Assembly (NCBI GenBank): GCA_004352715.1 | Contig: SCFE01000028.1 | Coordinates: 1,006,788 to 1,070,787, forward strand | From: Hofstenia miamia | Lineage: Eukaryota > Xenacoelomorpha > Acoela | Length of the DNA stretch: 64,000 nucleotides | Direction: 5' to 3' | Part shown: positions 1 to 10,919 of the stretch, piece after piece | How positions within the stretch are numbered: the stretch's first letter is position 1 | Layout: the number at the start of each line of letters is the position of its first letter | Position numbers and translations under genes: made by a program | Notes under the pieces: model-generated | Databases searched by the model: none | What the model saw: the letters and a program-made list of their open reading frames with translations, nothing else | What the model was told of the DNA's origin: nothing

Positions 1-59
1 ATTTTTTGACATCCTCAAACGGCGTTCACAATGAACCAAACATTTTTTTCAAAAACCGC

Positions 60-191
60 TTGAAATGTACTAGACGAGACGAGAATGTAAACACGGGCTC
101 AGTATAAAGCTTGAACGGGGACGGGACCGGGATACATCTCACTTGTTCGGGACAGGACCTGGATAAGAATTCAGTCCCGTTTCCAACTCTG
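60..191 (-). repeat. hAT-like terminal sequence with GGGAC repeats
   Basis: Read on the minus strand from 191, the block begins CAGAGTTGGAAACGGGACTG and continues with several GGGAC/CGGGAC steps. A CAGAG start followed by short GC-rich repeats is common at hAT transposon and hAT-MITE ends. It resembles the GGATCC-rich ends at 8100-8193 and 53017-53105 in layout but not in exact sequence. The partner end would lie outside the window. Bases 192-395 show nothing recognisable. Confidence 0.35.
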
Positions 192-395
192 CATATACCA
201 ATAGATATGTGTATGCTTCACGATTTCCAAATTTGCTAATGGGTTATACAGATTTCTGTGTAAATATGGAAAATCGTTTTGTACTTTTAAAAGGACAGAA
301 ATCTGCTTAGCTTACTATTTAAGCAGTATTTAATATAACAGTATCTTTTGGTAGATGAAATGAACATTGAGCATTTATATGACAAACTATTTCCA

Positions 396-1719
396 ATTTT
401 AATAAAGAAAGTCTGAGAACAGGGACACAAAGGAGTCTATCAAACAGATCTTACAATCCATGAAAACTTTGTTACAACATACCTACGTCCAGCAATAGAA
501 GAGATTATCAATAAATGCCAATCCTGCATACTATTAAGCACATCTTTCTTCCCTGGTCAATGAGCATCCCTAGAATCAATATCTGTACAACATACCAATT
601 CCATCACCAATGCAGACATCAAACAACTTTCCAAAGATGACGAGGGATCCTCATACATACTAGTCATAGTAGACCACTTCACAAAATATTGTAAAATGAT
701 ACCTCTACACAACATCAAAGCAACCACAGTAGCAGAAGCCATCATCAAAAATTGAGTATGCGTATTTGGTCCCATGACTCAGTTAATCACAGACCAAGGC
801 AAGCAATTTGAAAGCTCTCTTTTTCAGTCATTGGCTAACAAACTAGAAGTCCTCCAAACTCATACCACCATAAATCACCCACAAGCAAACAGAGCAGTCA
901 AATGAGTAAATCAAACTCTCATTAAACTCTTGTGAACTGTTACATCTCATGTGAAATTGATAACAACTATGTCAAATAACTTATCAGAACTAGCAAAGAC
1001 TCACAAATCCATGTGCGTCCAATCTGAAAAAAGCACAATATGAAAACAATGACAATTCAATAGAAAAATCTATGGAGAGCCCCACAGCATCAGGGACAAA
1101 GTATTTGTATGCACACCTGGTGTCTTTACAGACAGAAAACAAGTATGCAAACTGGCATTCAATTGGGAAGGCCCTCAAACAATAACAAAAGTTCTCCCAC
1201 ACAACAAATATGAATCGGACCACAAAAAAATCACTCATTTTCAAAATATAAAGAGAACATCCCGTGACATTTAACATGCAAGAATATCAAACATCGACGA
1301 GTTTGAACTTATCAAATCTGACAACAACAAATTCTATCTCACAACTGGATGCAAAAAACTATCAGAAGAATCATTTGACAATGAATTTAAAGCAAATATT
1401 TCTTCCCCTATAAGTTTGCACACACAGCCTAAATGCATTGCTAAATCTAATATTTTTAATAATGATTGGTCAATTAACATTGCTTCATTGCCTTTAAATT
1501 ACACTGATCATGAAATGGAATGCAGTCACAATGAGCCCTTGTTGAGCTCATTGCCCAAAAACCTCTAATCAGCAATCAAGTCCAACTGAATCTCCTTGCA
1601 GGACGTCCTCAGGGTCCTTCTGTGGTCGTGATATCATCTCGGAAGTCTCTAGCTGTAGGACGTCCTCAGCTACTGATTATGAGCAGCAACCTACAACATC
1701 AATGTCAACAGCTTACAAA
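396..1719 (+). pseudogene. Ty3/gypsy-like integrase remnant and Pol tail
   Basis: This is the decayed 3' part of a retrotransposon pol gene. The His/Cys zinc-binding start lies at about 420-540 (GHKG, later C-x2-C). The catalytic core follows at about 600-960, with blocks DDEGSSYILVIVDHFTKY and TDQGKQFE and the HPQAN motif. A chromodomain-position C-terminal module extends to about 1270. At least five in-frame TGA codons and one TAA break it, and the third catalytic acid appears as Lys (RAVK where GAVER is usual), so it is dead. Downstream, 1560-1719 holds two copies of a CAGGACGTCCTCAG-like motif in a repetitive tail. The related integrase at 43804-44470 aligns throughout. The element is cut off upstream, since no reverse transcriptase precedes it, and it runs into a gap downstream. 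Confidence 0.85.
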
Positions 1720-2719
1720 NNNNNNNNNNNNNNNNNNNNNNNNNNNNNNNNNNNNNNNNNNNNNNNNNNNNNNNNNNNNNNNNNNNNNNNNNNNNNNNNN
1801 NNNNNNNNNNNNNNNNNNNNNNNNNNNNNNNNNNNNNNNNNNNNNNNNNNNNNNNNNNNNNNNNNNNNNNNNNNNNNNNNNNNNNNNNNNNNNNNNNNNN
1901 NNNNNNNNNNNNNNNNNNNNNNNNNNNNNNNNNNNNNNNNNNNNNNNNNNNNNNNNNNNNNNNNNNNNNNNNNNNNNNNNNNNNNNNNNNNNNNNNNNNN
2001 NNNNNNNNNNNNNNNNNNNNNNNNNNNNNNNNNNNNNNNNNNNNNNNNNNNNNNNNNNNNNNNNNNNNNNNNNNNNNNNNNNNNNNNNNNNNNNNNNNNN
2101 NNNNNNNNNNNNNNNNNNNNNNNNNNNNNNNNNNNNNNNNNNNNNNNNNNNNNNNNNNNNNNNNNNNNNNNNNNNNNNNNNNNNNNNNNNNNNNNNNNNN
2201 NNNNNNNNNNNNNNNNNNNNNNNNNNNNNNNNNNNNNNNNNNNNNNNNNNNNNNNNNNNNNNNNNNNNNNNNNNNNNNNNNNNNNNNNNNNNNNNNNNNN
2301 NNNNNNNNNNNNNNNNNNNNNNNNNNNNNNNNNNNNNNNNNNNNNNNNNNNNNNNNNNNNNNNNNNNNNNNNNNNNNNNNNNNNNNNNNNNNNNNNNNNN
2401 NNNNNNNNNNNNNNNNNNNNNNNNNNNNNNNNNNNNNNNNNNNNNNNNNNNNNNNNNNNNNNNNNNNNNNNNNNNNNNNNNNNNNNNNNNNNNNNNNNNN
2501 NNNNNNNNNNNNNNNNNNNNNNNNNNNNNNNNNNNNNNNNNNNNNNNNNNNNNNNNNNNNNNNNNNNNNNNNNNNNNNNNNNNNNNNNNNNNNNNNNNNN
2601 NNNNNNNNNNNNNNNNNNNNNNNNNNNNNNNNNNNNNNNNNNNNNNNNNNNNNNNNNNNNNNNNNNNNNNNNNNNNNNNNNNNNNNNNNNNNNNNNNNNN
2701 NNNNNNNNNNNNNNNNNNN
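1720..2719. other. Assembly gap (1000 N)
   Basis: One thousand N, probably a placeholder of unknown true size. Reading frames crossing it are not real. It probably hides the left part of the TIR element whose right end is at 3061-3778. Confidence 0.99.
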
Positions 2720-2822
2720 ACATATATATATACATATATTTATATATATATACATGTATATATATATATGCATGCAAATATATATGCATATACTGTATAC
2801 ATATATATATATATATATATAA
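2720..2822. repeat. AT-rich microsatellite
   Basis: Imperfect (AT)n with ATAC and ATGC interruptions at the edge of the gap, the likely cause of the assembly break. Bases 2823-3060 hold no recognisable feature. Confidence 0.9.
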
Positions 2823-3060
2823 TTCATATGTAAAATGGAATAGTAATTACAAATATGAATGCGTTTTAGTGAAATTCGTTTCTTATAAAAATGAAATTTT
2901 AAGTCAGTCCATGGAACAATGTTTAATATCACCAGTATATTAGCTTATAAATGTATAAATTGCTTATGCAATGGAACGGACCTTTCGACATCGAGCATAA
3001 ATTAAAATGATTGAATTTCATAATTATGATTTTTGCATTGCAAGAAAATAAATACGCCTT

Positions 3061-3778
3061 AATACGAATGAGCACATTTTGTAAATCTGATTTTTTAAAA
3101 AAAATCTGTAAGTAGCTCGTTTTTGTGAAAGTATTTACGACAACATTTTGTGGGCTAATCAGCCATATAATTGCAGCTGTATTATTAATAGAATTTTCTT
3201 AATAAATTTCGTAATTTTCTAAACTGCTATATCTTAAGCCAAGTTTTCATACAGCAAGTATTGACCCGCGGGCTTGAACACAATACACAGCCTACTTTTA
3301 AATAATGCACTGATCAGTATTTTTCGGTATTGTAATAACATAGCGGTATTAGTTTCAGTATTGGTATACCGCCGGACTAGAACTTTTTACAAGTAATTTC
3401 GTTTTTTTGAACAATCAGTAATTAACTACTTATTCTAGGCAATATTGTATAACAATATCGATAGAATTAAACATCCAATCAAATTCTTTTTGATTATAAT
3501 GTTTTTAATCATTAATTGAGGTGTTGATTATAATCTTCTCAGTGATAGAAAAACACAATTCCTATTAAACTTAATTGCTGAATAAACAAGTGGCCGTGCA
3601 TCAAAATAATGCTCGTCTGAACGCACATCGTTCAAATTAGCATACATCAAAAAGACGCTCGTCTGAACGCTCCCAAATTTTGATAGATGCATCAAAAAAG
3701 CATACATCAAAAAGATGCTCGTCTGAACGCACTTTCATCAAAAGATGCGCATCAAAAGGTTCTCGTCTGAACGCACCT
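3061..3778 (+). mobile_element. Right end of GTTCAGACGAG-TIR element, copy 1
   Basis: Sequence from TGAGCACATTTTGTAAATC at about 3069 to the terminus at 3778 is closely repeated at 56492-57232, and its last ~630 bases again at 60822-61450. The end reads GTCTGAACGCACCT. Several subterminal copies of CTCGTCTGAACGCAC lie between about 3605 and 3775, some preceded by ATCAAAAAGATG. No transposase is visible, so this is a non-autonomous element or the non-coding flank of one. It sits inside the Ty3-like retroelement: integrase lies to the left, and the next retroelement ORF starts 21 bases after its end. Confidence 0.75.
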
Positions 3779-3798
3779 TCAGTCAGATACCCTCTCTA

Positions 3799-4602
3799 AT
3801 GTCATCAACAACTAGCAGCCATAAAGACTCTTGTTTCACAGAATGTCAACAAAAACTTTCTCTAATAGAAGGCGAAAAAATCCACCCTTACTTCATCGCA
3901 TTACGCCAGTGCCATTACATTATGCATCACAACATATCTGAAAAAACACGCAATGCAATATCAAAAGTACTAACAATTGGAGAACACAAAGTAACCAGCG
4001 AAGCTCTCCCAACAGTCATTGACAAAGACAAACGCCCTAAGGTGAACACCATTATATTCTACCCTGACTCATTTCTACCAAAAATCAGCAGAGATTACTA
4101 TCACAGTACAGTACACATCACATTCAATGACAACATTCACCTCAAAATGGTCTTAAAGCTACTAAAAAATAGAAGGCAATGTAAAAACCTAGAATGCCTC
4201 AACATTGACTGGTCAACACTCAACCTTGTCTACATCATTATAACCCATGAGAAAGAAGACCCCAAACTCATTCAACAAATCAATCTCATCCTTGTGGAAG
4301 CGCACACTTATGCCATCAACATAAACTTCTTTTACATCGAGGAATCTACATCCCTACCAGACAATATCCTTGATCTAGAAAGCTACCTGGAGTCATTCTT
4401 CATCATCCTTCAAAACATCTTAGCCATTCACGAAAAAGATCAAGAATTCCTTCACCTGCACACCTGTAAATACATGTGGGGAGCCACAGCACAAACACAT
4501 TTCGTGAAAACAAATGCCATACATGGTCCTCTCACCACAGAAATACTACAACAGAGATTACCCCACAGCACACAGTCCTATCTACAACTATGCACAACAT
4601 AA
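3799..4602 (+). CDS. Retroelement post-integrase ORF-a, unknown function
   Basis: An uninterrupted frame of 267 codons from ATG 3799 to TAA 4600. I do not recognise its product. The N-terminus is Ser/Thr-rich and is followed by EGEKIHPYFIALRQCHY and HHNISEKTRNAIS. These align with EKDKMHPYFIANRRSCY and YDNLSPETKKLI encoded on the minus strand near 42800-42900, in another member of the same retroelement family. Near the C-terminus the motif KYMWGA recurs at about 39025-39042. No membrane segment, signal peptide, zinc knuckle or protease motif is seen. It lies where env lies in errantiviruses, but nothing in it says envelope; a displaced gag is also possible. It is the most intact part of an otherwise broken element, and codon conservation would show whether it was selected. 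Confidence 0.6.
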   Translation: MSSTTSSHKDSCFTECQQKLSLIEGEKIHPYFIALRQCHYIMHHNISEKTRNAISKVLTIGEHKVTSEALPTVIDKDKRPKVNTIIFYPDSFLPKISRDYYHSTVHITFNDNIHLKMVLKLLKNRRQCKNLECLNIDWSTLNLVYIIITHEKEDPKLIQQINLILVEAHTYAININFFYIEESTSLPDNILDLESYLESFFIILQNILAIHEKDQEFLHLHTCKYMWGATAQTHFVKTNAIHGPLTTEILQQRLPHSTQSYLQLCTT

Positions 4603-6070
4603 AAGAAAAAAATGAGTCACTATTCCAATACCTACAAGCGTCATATCCGGAAATTACATACAGCCATATGCAGATCACAGAAGAAACAACAAATATCCTT
4701 GGCCACTTCAAACTGATAAAAGTCATTAACATGTTTCCAAAAACTGAAATAACACTCAACCAAGAAGAGCAACTACCAGCTGAATCAACACTACAACTAT
4801 CTCTCCGAATTCAACAGTTACTGGAAGAGATAACATACAAGAAAATCTCTCAAACCGAAAAAATCGACACCCTGACATGGGTATGCGCTGAAGACCAAAA
4901 CCTCCTCATGGATAGAGCAGTGCTGAACAACAAAAATCAATTTTAAATCACTCCCATCCACTACTCCGCCACCAAAGTATTGGACGTTGAACTAATAAAA
5001 ATGAATATGTTCGTTGAGTTCTACACAAAAACAGACCTCGAAATTCTAAAGTCTCCAAACCAACAGGTAGACTTCGACGTCGAATGTGCATCAGCACGAT
5101 TCCTTATTCCCTGAAAAGTAAAATAATCCTTGGTAACAACATCTCCATTGCAAATACTAGGAGAAATCCATCACAAATCGCTCAATTATCCAGTCACCTT
5201 TGGCACTGCACAAATCACTCAAACCACTGGAAATTGGCTACAACTAGAAAAACAAATCGCCACATCAAATGAGTTCTGTACTCCTCCTAAAATCGTCGGC
5301 ATCCCAGTAATCATGCCATAAACAAAAGACAAATCTTCCAAACCCATCAAACACAACATACCTTCACACAAACTATATTTCAACTCTTGTCAAGCGATAA
5401 TGAACTTTAAGAAAACAAAACTCTTTAAAGACGCCGCCACAAAGCTACGAGATAACAACCAAGATAACCGGCTCCTGTTCGACACCCCCCGGAGGACATC
5501 TACAAAAAAGGTCCTCCCATCTGCCAACAAATTTCAAACCTAAAAGAAAAACTCCACAAAAAGAAACTAAAAAACCTTACCGTATTCACAGGAAGCCAAG
5601 ACATAATATGGGCAAATCTCATCCACAAAAGCCTAAAATACTACAAGGTCTCTAGATGAGTAGAAATCATCACCATGATACATGATGACATAAATGATCC
5701 GGACCAAATGTCCGAAGAAACTATACTTCAAAACATAAACTTCCTTTGCAAAAATGCCAAATTTCACCAATCCTTATCATTGATGTTCCAGTTTTTCTTC
5801 CCAGATACTAAGTTTGACACCATGTCGGCCCATACATTGGATATGGACGTGAAAATGACACTAATGATCATGCTGAAAGGCCAAAAGCTCTATCGAAACT
5901 TCTACGATATATTTCAACGAAGAATAAATAACCTTCGCCAATCGATCCTCATCCCGGCACCAACAACAAGCCTAAAATATATACAATGTCACAAACGGAT
6001 TACTACCGAAATCAAAGCAATCACTTACCTCAGTATTCTTATATGTAACTGGAGTTCATATTCACAGTAG
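4590..6070 (+). pseudogene. Retroelement post-integrase ORF-b, broken
   Basis: The frame opens with ATG 4590, overlapping the last 13 bases of ORF-a in the -1 frame, and runs to TAA at 4946. Coding-like sequence continues to 6070 through several stops and frame changes. The last piece, 5675-6070, contains LMIMLKGQKLYRNFYDIFQR. It aligns with LMIAIKGLKLYEKYYEEFNE in the corresponding ORF at 39079-39546, whose own end is next to a 3' LTR. The family is unknown to me. The protein is hydrophilic and Lys/Gln/Asn-rich. This copy has about 1 kb between the KYMWGA region and the shared C-terminal block that the younger copy lacks. No LTR was recognised after 6070. Confidence 0.55.
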
Positions 6071-6264
6071 TTATTCTAGGCTATTATACTTGTTTGCTAC
6101 TCTAAATTTTTTATGCCAAAGCAGCTCTATGGGATGTTTTACCCAAACGAGAATAGATACTATGCTATCACTATGTTTTGCCACTCTTAGAGCCAACTAT
6201 GATGATGCTAGAATATATATATATGAAATAGTTTTCAGCGAAATTTAGATTTTTCTATAATTTC

Positions 6265-8481
6265 TATCAGACTATAAATTGATTAAAAAGGCAATTATTT
6301 CTAATCCAATTTAACTAGTTTCTTTATTGGCTAAAATTAAAAAAATTATTAACAAACTATGGAAGTTCTCTCAATATTTAAAAAAACTTCAATTTTGTCA
6401 CTGTAAGACTAATGAGCATAAAAAGCATTCATTTTGTACTATAGTTGGACTACACGGCCTTTTCAGGATAGAATATTAACCTTTCACCTTTGTTTATAAA
6501 ATTGAGATAAGAACTATTCAGTATAAAGAGTTGTAAACATATTTTGAACACGATTAGCCCAAGAATGAGCAGAGCAATTAATAATGTAATAATAGTCAGG
6601 CAATATGAATCCAGCTCAGACCGCCTACAAAATTTCAAGAGATAAGGCTAAAGAGCGCCAAAACCTAATTTTTTTAAAAAACAAGTAATTTTCATCAAGA
6701 ACTACAAATGTTAATAGCCTAAAGAAAATTTATTTAACGTTATAAGTTTTTATCATAAAATGAAGCAGTGACAATGTGAATAAGTAATCAAAATCAGACC
6801 GACTTATATATTATATTACAATCATGCTAGAAGACCTTAAATATTTTTCACATGTATTAAGATAGGTAGTAAAATACAATTCACAGCGCATCTTTTGAAA
6901 TAAATTAAAATATTCGAAACTAAATTTTGTCTAATGAGCCAAAATGTAATGATACTAGTATAATTTGGTATGCTATTCAATCAAATAATCTCCTATATAT
7001 TGCTCTACATGTATAAGCAATTAACAATGCTAAGATCAACTTGGTCTTCAGAAAGTTGTTGGTTATTATAATCACTAATACACAAATATGTATGGAACCC
7101 TGCCTTTGGTATACCAATGATGGGGTATTTAAGATTTGTAATCTAATCTACTATCCAATTTCAGTAAAATTCAAAATTTATATTTTAATCTCAAACTTTG
7201 TTTGAAAAATTAATTTTTCTATCAAGGATTTTAATACATTTCATTACTACAATTTTTTTAATGTCTTGCATTAGAAATTTTTTGGCTTGTTATTAAATTT
7301 GCCATTGTTTGTACTGTTATTTTCATCGCCCAAGATGCAGTTTTGAAGTAAATTTATATTGTTGTTGAAAGAATTTCAATTCTCAATTCATAGTGACATT
7401 GCAAAATGGTCATTTTGGACTTGGATATAATAACATTAATAGAGCGGTAATAACATAATAAACTCACCTATTTAAACTCCATAAATATATTATTATTATA
7501 GTTGATGACAATTTTAGCATTTAGATTACTAAAAAAGCTTACAAATACGTTAAGAAATGAATTTGTTGGACCTTTGGCAGGCAATTATCAATTTTCACTC
7601 ATAATTAAAATCAGATACGGATTTGCTTTTTGTGGATAGACAATACCAGATAAAAGAAGCAATCTATTTCAAACATGTACATTGCTCGACAATTTAAGGC
7701 CATTTTATAATAGTTGACAATTCTTGATTTTTTTGGTTTGTTAAACCAAAATTACTGTATTTGATTGTAGTACTAGAAGAGCATTTGATATTATTGTAAT
7801 ATTTCAAAATTTGACATATATTTTTCAACACATTGTTTTTAAGTTATGTAGGATTCTCTACTATTGAGTTGATTTGCATGAACTATTGCGTAAGTATATT
7901 TTTCCAATTCCTCAGTCCAAGCCCTACCCTGCACTCCCCGGTGTATCGTATGCGTCCATTTTTTATCTCAAGACAGTGTTGAAGCATTAAAAATTTTCTA
8001 GACGTTTGAAAAAAAAACAAAAATATTATAAGTTCATGTTCATTTATTGAAAGAATACTTATTGAAATTGGGATCAGTTTCAGATCGAAACCTAAATTTT
8101 TTTTAAAAATCCGGATCGGATCGGATCAAAATCATAAAGTTTTGGATCCGGATCGGATCGGATCTTAAAATGTTGGATCCGATTCCATCTCTGAAGAGTG
8201 TTATTGTTAAATAATTAGCTTATTTGAAGGAAAATATCTAAATTATTTTGACTTCAATTTGCATAATAAGAGGTCTAATCACTTTTCTAATGGCGTAGTC
8301 ATACAAATCTGATAGTGTATTACCCACTTAAGTCATAGATGCACTAATTTTTAATGGGGTATTTAATATTTGTCAAGACAAATTTTAGCATTTTTATCTG
8401 TACATAGCTATATTTTCTTATCATTACAGAATGTTTAAGCTAGCCAAATAGATGCATAACTTTCATCAAAGGTAGGTTGTA
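6265..8481 (+). repeat. 5' flank of CTLD unit, copy A
   Basis: About 2.2 kb of AT-rich DNA that reappears in inverted orientation at 52735-54965, directly upstream of CTLD copy C. The outer edge of the match is near 6265/54965, where an (AT)n tract lies in both copies. Shared landmarks include the TGGAACCCTGCCTTTGGTAT block (7090-7125 against 54130-54170), the 'ccctaccctgcac' block at about 7921 and the GGATCC-rich segment. I see no convincing ORF in it. It may contain the promoter and 5' UTR of the CTLD gene. Bases 6071-6264 show nothing. Confidence 0.75.
8100..8193 (-). repeat. GGATCC/GGATCGGATC-rich hAT-like end
   Basis: Read on the minus strand from 8193 it begins CAGAGATGGAATCGGATCC and continues with overlapping GGATCC/GATCC steps. 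It is duplicated at 53017-53105 as part of the larger repeat unit. The CAGAG start suggests a hAT-type miniature element inserted before the unit was copied. I did not find the opposite terminus. Confidence 0.4.
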
Positions 8482-10020
8482 ATGCAAAACCGCCATTCAG
8501 ACGGAGCATTTCTCCTGAATGATGTTAGAGAGCACACAGTCCATTTTCCTCATCACAAATGCAATGAAGTGTTATTCACTAACATAAAGGAACTTGGAGT
8601 ATGGATTTGGACAAATAAATGGCTAATTACGTCCTTGCTCGTTGTATTATTAAACATTTCAATGTATTCTATGTCTAGACAATACGCAAGAAACTCATTT
8701 CTTAATAATGATTTGAATAAAAAACAATTCCATTTTCTTGACGTGAAATTTACTCTTGATGAATACACTGCAACAAAGAATTTTTGCGAATATATATATT
8801 GCTCAAGCGATCTATGCTACTGCATTCCTCACACCCGCGAAAATTGGTTGTCTGCTAAAGCACTGTGTCATTCAAATTTGAAGAATGGAAACTTGGCAAT
8901 GAAGGTATCTGAATCAATAGTTAATGCTATTATTCATCATGGTCGAGTAAACATGTATTACAAATCATGGTTATTATCTCTCTGGTTAGGAGCATTTGTA
9001 AATTTCGAAGGTAAGTCATTTTGGATAAACAATGAAAGTTATAAACATGAAACTGTTCCAGTTAATCATTGTGTTATAAAAGATGGCAAGCATTTCATAC
9101 GAAATAATTGTGGAGGTTTAAAAGCACATTCTGTGTTTATTTGCAAATCAAAGAATGCTTCATGTGAGACATCTGACTGTCCACTTATTGCTGCAAAGGG
9201 TTCTACAAAATATTGTCAACTAAGGTATTTATACAAATATAATGTACCAATTCATTATTATTATATTATCACTTATTTACCCAAGATCTGTGTTGACAAT
9301 TGCAAAAATTCTCAGTTGCTATATTTAGAAAGCAGTGCTGAAATTGATTTTATCCTGAGTAATATTAGTGGAAATTTTTTCATAGGAGCAACAGACTATT
9401 CGGGAATTGGAAATTGGAAGTGGATTGGGGATATGCCTGGAATGAATTTTGGAGAAGTTTCACAATTTCTTGACAGATATATTACAAGCGGTTATTACAT
9501 ACTTATCACAGAACCAAATTTTTTCATTATTGAGAGTTCAGTTGCAAGGGTTAAACACTTTTTGTGTCAATTTCCAAATGAATTCAGCAAAGATGGTATC
9601 ATTCCAATATCATTTTTATACAGTAAAATGGGAGCACCAAAATGTCAACATCTTAGTTGTAGCAAAGATTTCCATAAATGCTACTGTTTCTTTGAGGGAA
9701 TAAATCAAAACCTTCACTGTGACTCTTTTTCTCATTGGAATTTTCTAACTATATACGACGAGAAAGAGTTGAAGCATGTCCAAAGTCTTTTGAAAGGGAA
9801 TGAATCTGGATGGAGAATTGGAGCTAATAATTTTATTGAACGCAGTATTTTTCAGTAGACAGATACAAGGGGTATGTAAATTCCGCTTTTACCTGATAAA
9901 GACATGTACACTTGCCTCGCACATTTCAAGAAGAGGTCTTCAGCAGCTAAATTGTGAAGAAGCAACTAGATATGTTTGCACTCTGAATTGGAAAGAAGCT
10001 AACAATTTTGCTAATTTTTA
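8482..10020 (+). pseudogene. Triple C-type-lectin-like type II membrane protein, copy A
   Basis: ATG 8482 opens 458 codons before the first stop at 9856. A short cytoplasmic N-terminus is followed by one hydrophobic segment at residues ~42-62 (WLITSLLVVLLNIS), giving type II topology. Three cysteine-rich CTLD-like modules follow. Module 1 (~103-223) has ENWLSAKALC and ends VFICKSK. Module 2 (~234-364) has SAEIDFIL, FFIGATDYSGIGNWKWIG and ends HFLCQF. Module 3 (from ~389) has WRIGANNF. No EPN/QPD-WND calcium-sugar motif is evident, so protein ligands are more likely. The tail is broken: TAG replaces the Trp seen in copies B and C, TAA follows six codons later, and one extra base shifts the frame near 9920. 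There are no introns. The family fold is assigned by motif, so the exact ligand class is unknown. Confidence 0.85.
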
Positions 10021-10089
10021 ATTAATGGTAATTAAAATAGATATTCTTCATTAAAATTTCATATTGATTCAAAAGTGTTGTCTTAGCAT

Positions 10090-10919
10090 AGTAAGGGTAA
10101 AAACCCTGCCGAAATGAGTTTCAGTATTTCTGCTGATATAGAGATACTGGAATGTAAGATTATCACAGGTTCTTACAGAATGGTTCTCAGGATAGAATAA
10201 TCAAGAAACCAGAGATTAAAATAATACATATAAATAAATGCATATTCCTATCCCGCGCAACAATCAGGATAATTACAAATTCAGTAAATACATGGGTTTT
10301 AAGCATTTTTTAAAAGCAGACAGACTTGAGATATTGTTTATTGAACTTAAAATTCTTTTAGACGGAGTCTGAAGTGTAGATGCTCCTGAGATAGTTTGGT
10401 GAATTCTAGAATTGAGATATTTTAATGCCACTAATGAGAACATATAGATGATTCTTTTCTTTATTGGTAGCCAATTTATTGAGGTGAAAGCATCCTTTTC
10501 CAGAGCCTCATCCTTTTAAACCAAATATGAATCTAGCAGAGTTATTCTAAGCTACTATTGGCTTTCTAATAAGGAATTCTGGAGAATAAAAAAGAAGTGA
10601 ATTGCTTTGATCCAGTCGTTTTATGCTTTTTAGATAAAACTATTACAGTTTTTACAATGTTATTGATAAAGGGAGCCATTGAAAGTCGGAGATCACTTTA
10701 CAGCCAAGATAAGTGACAGAATCCTTCACAAATTTTTTTAAGGTGAGCAAGAATTAAAGACCTAATTCTTCAATGAACCAATTCAGAGTTACTAATTACT
10801 AGAATTTCGCCGAGTTTTTTTATTGAGTATTAAGTCGAACAGTGGCAGATAATTTCATATTATTTGATAATGTCATTTAATTTAAAGGATAAATTATTAT
10901 ATATATATATATATATATA
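10090..10919 (-). pseudogene. LINE (L2/CR1-like) ORF2 C-terminal part, copy A side
   Basis: Minus-strand translation gives the post-RT end of a non-LTR retrotransposon: TYLGCKVISDFQWLPLS, an NSAR-like block and a NWLPIKKRI block (usual form hWLPi..Ri). Stops and frameshifts break it. It is nearly identical to 22620-23440 behind CTLD copy B, differing at only a few bases. It is absent behind copy C, whose match stops just after the gene at about 51150. The 3' end lies near 10090. The upstream RT part is lost in the gap, which opens at the same AT tract that in copy B is an (AT)n inside the RT. Confidence 0.75.

Noticed and set aside
396-1270. Reassigned TGA codon as an explanation for integrase stops
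   Set aside because: The IL-17-like gene ends at TGA, the intact CTLD copies use TGG for Trp, and the integrase also has TAA and a lost catalytic residue.
1622-2943. Long open frames across 1720-2719 on both strands
   Set aside because: They consist of N and flanking AT-repeat translation (IYIYIY); the same applies to frames across the other five gaps.
3745-3798. Upstream ATG extension of ORF-a
   Set aside because: These codons lie in or next to the TIR element's terminal repeat; the conserved start is ATG 3799.
8482-9858. Intact 458-codon CTLD gene ending at 9856
   Set aside because: The stop falls inside module 3; copies B and C have Trp at that codon and continue, so copy A is truncated.
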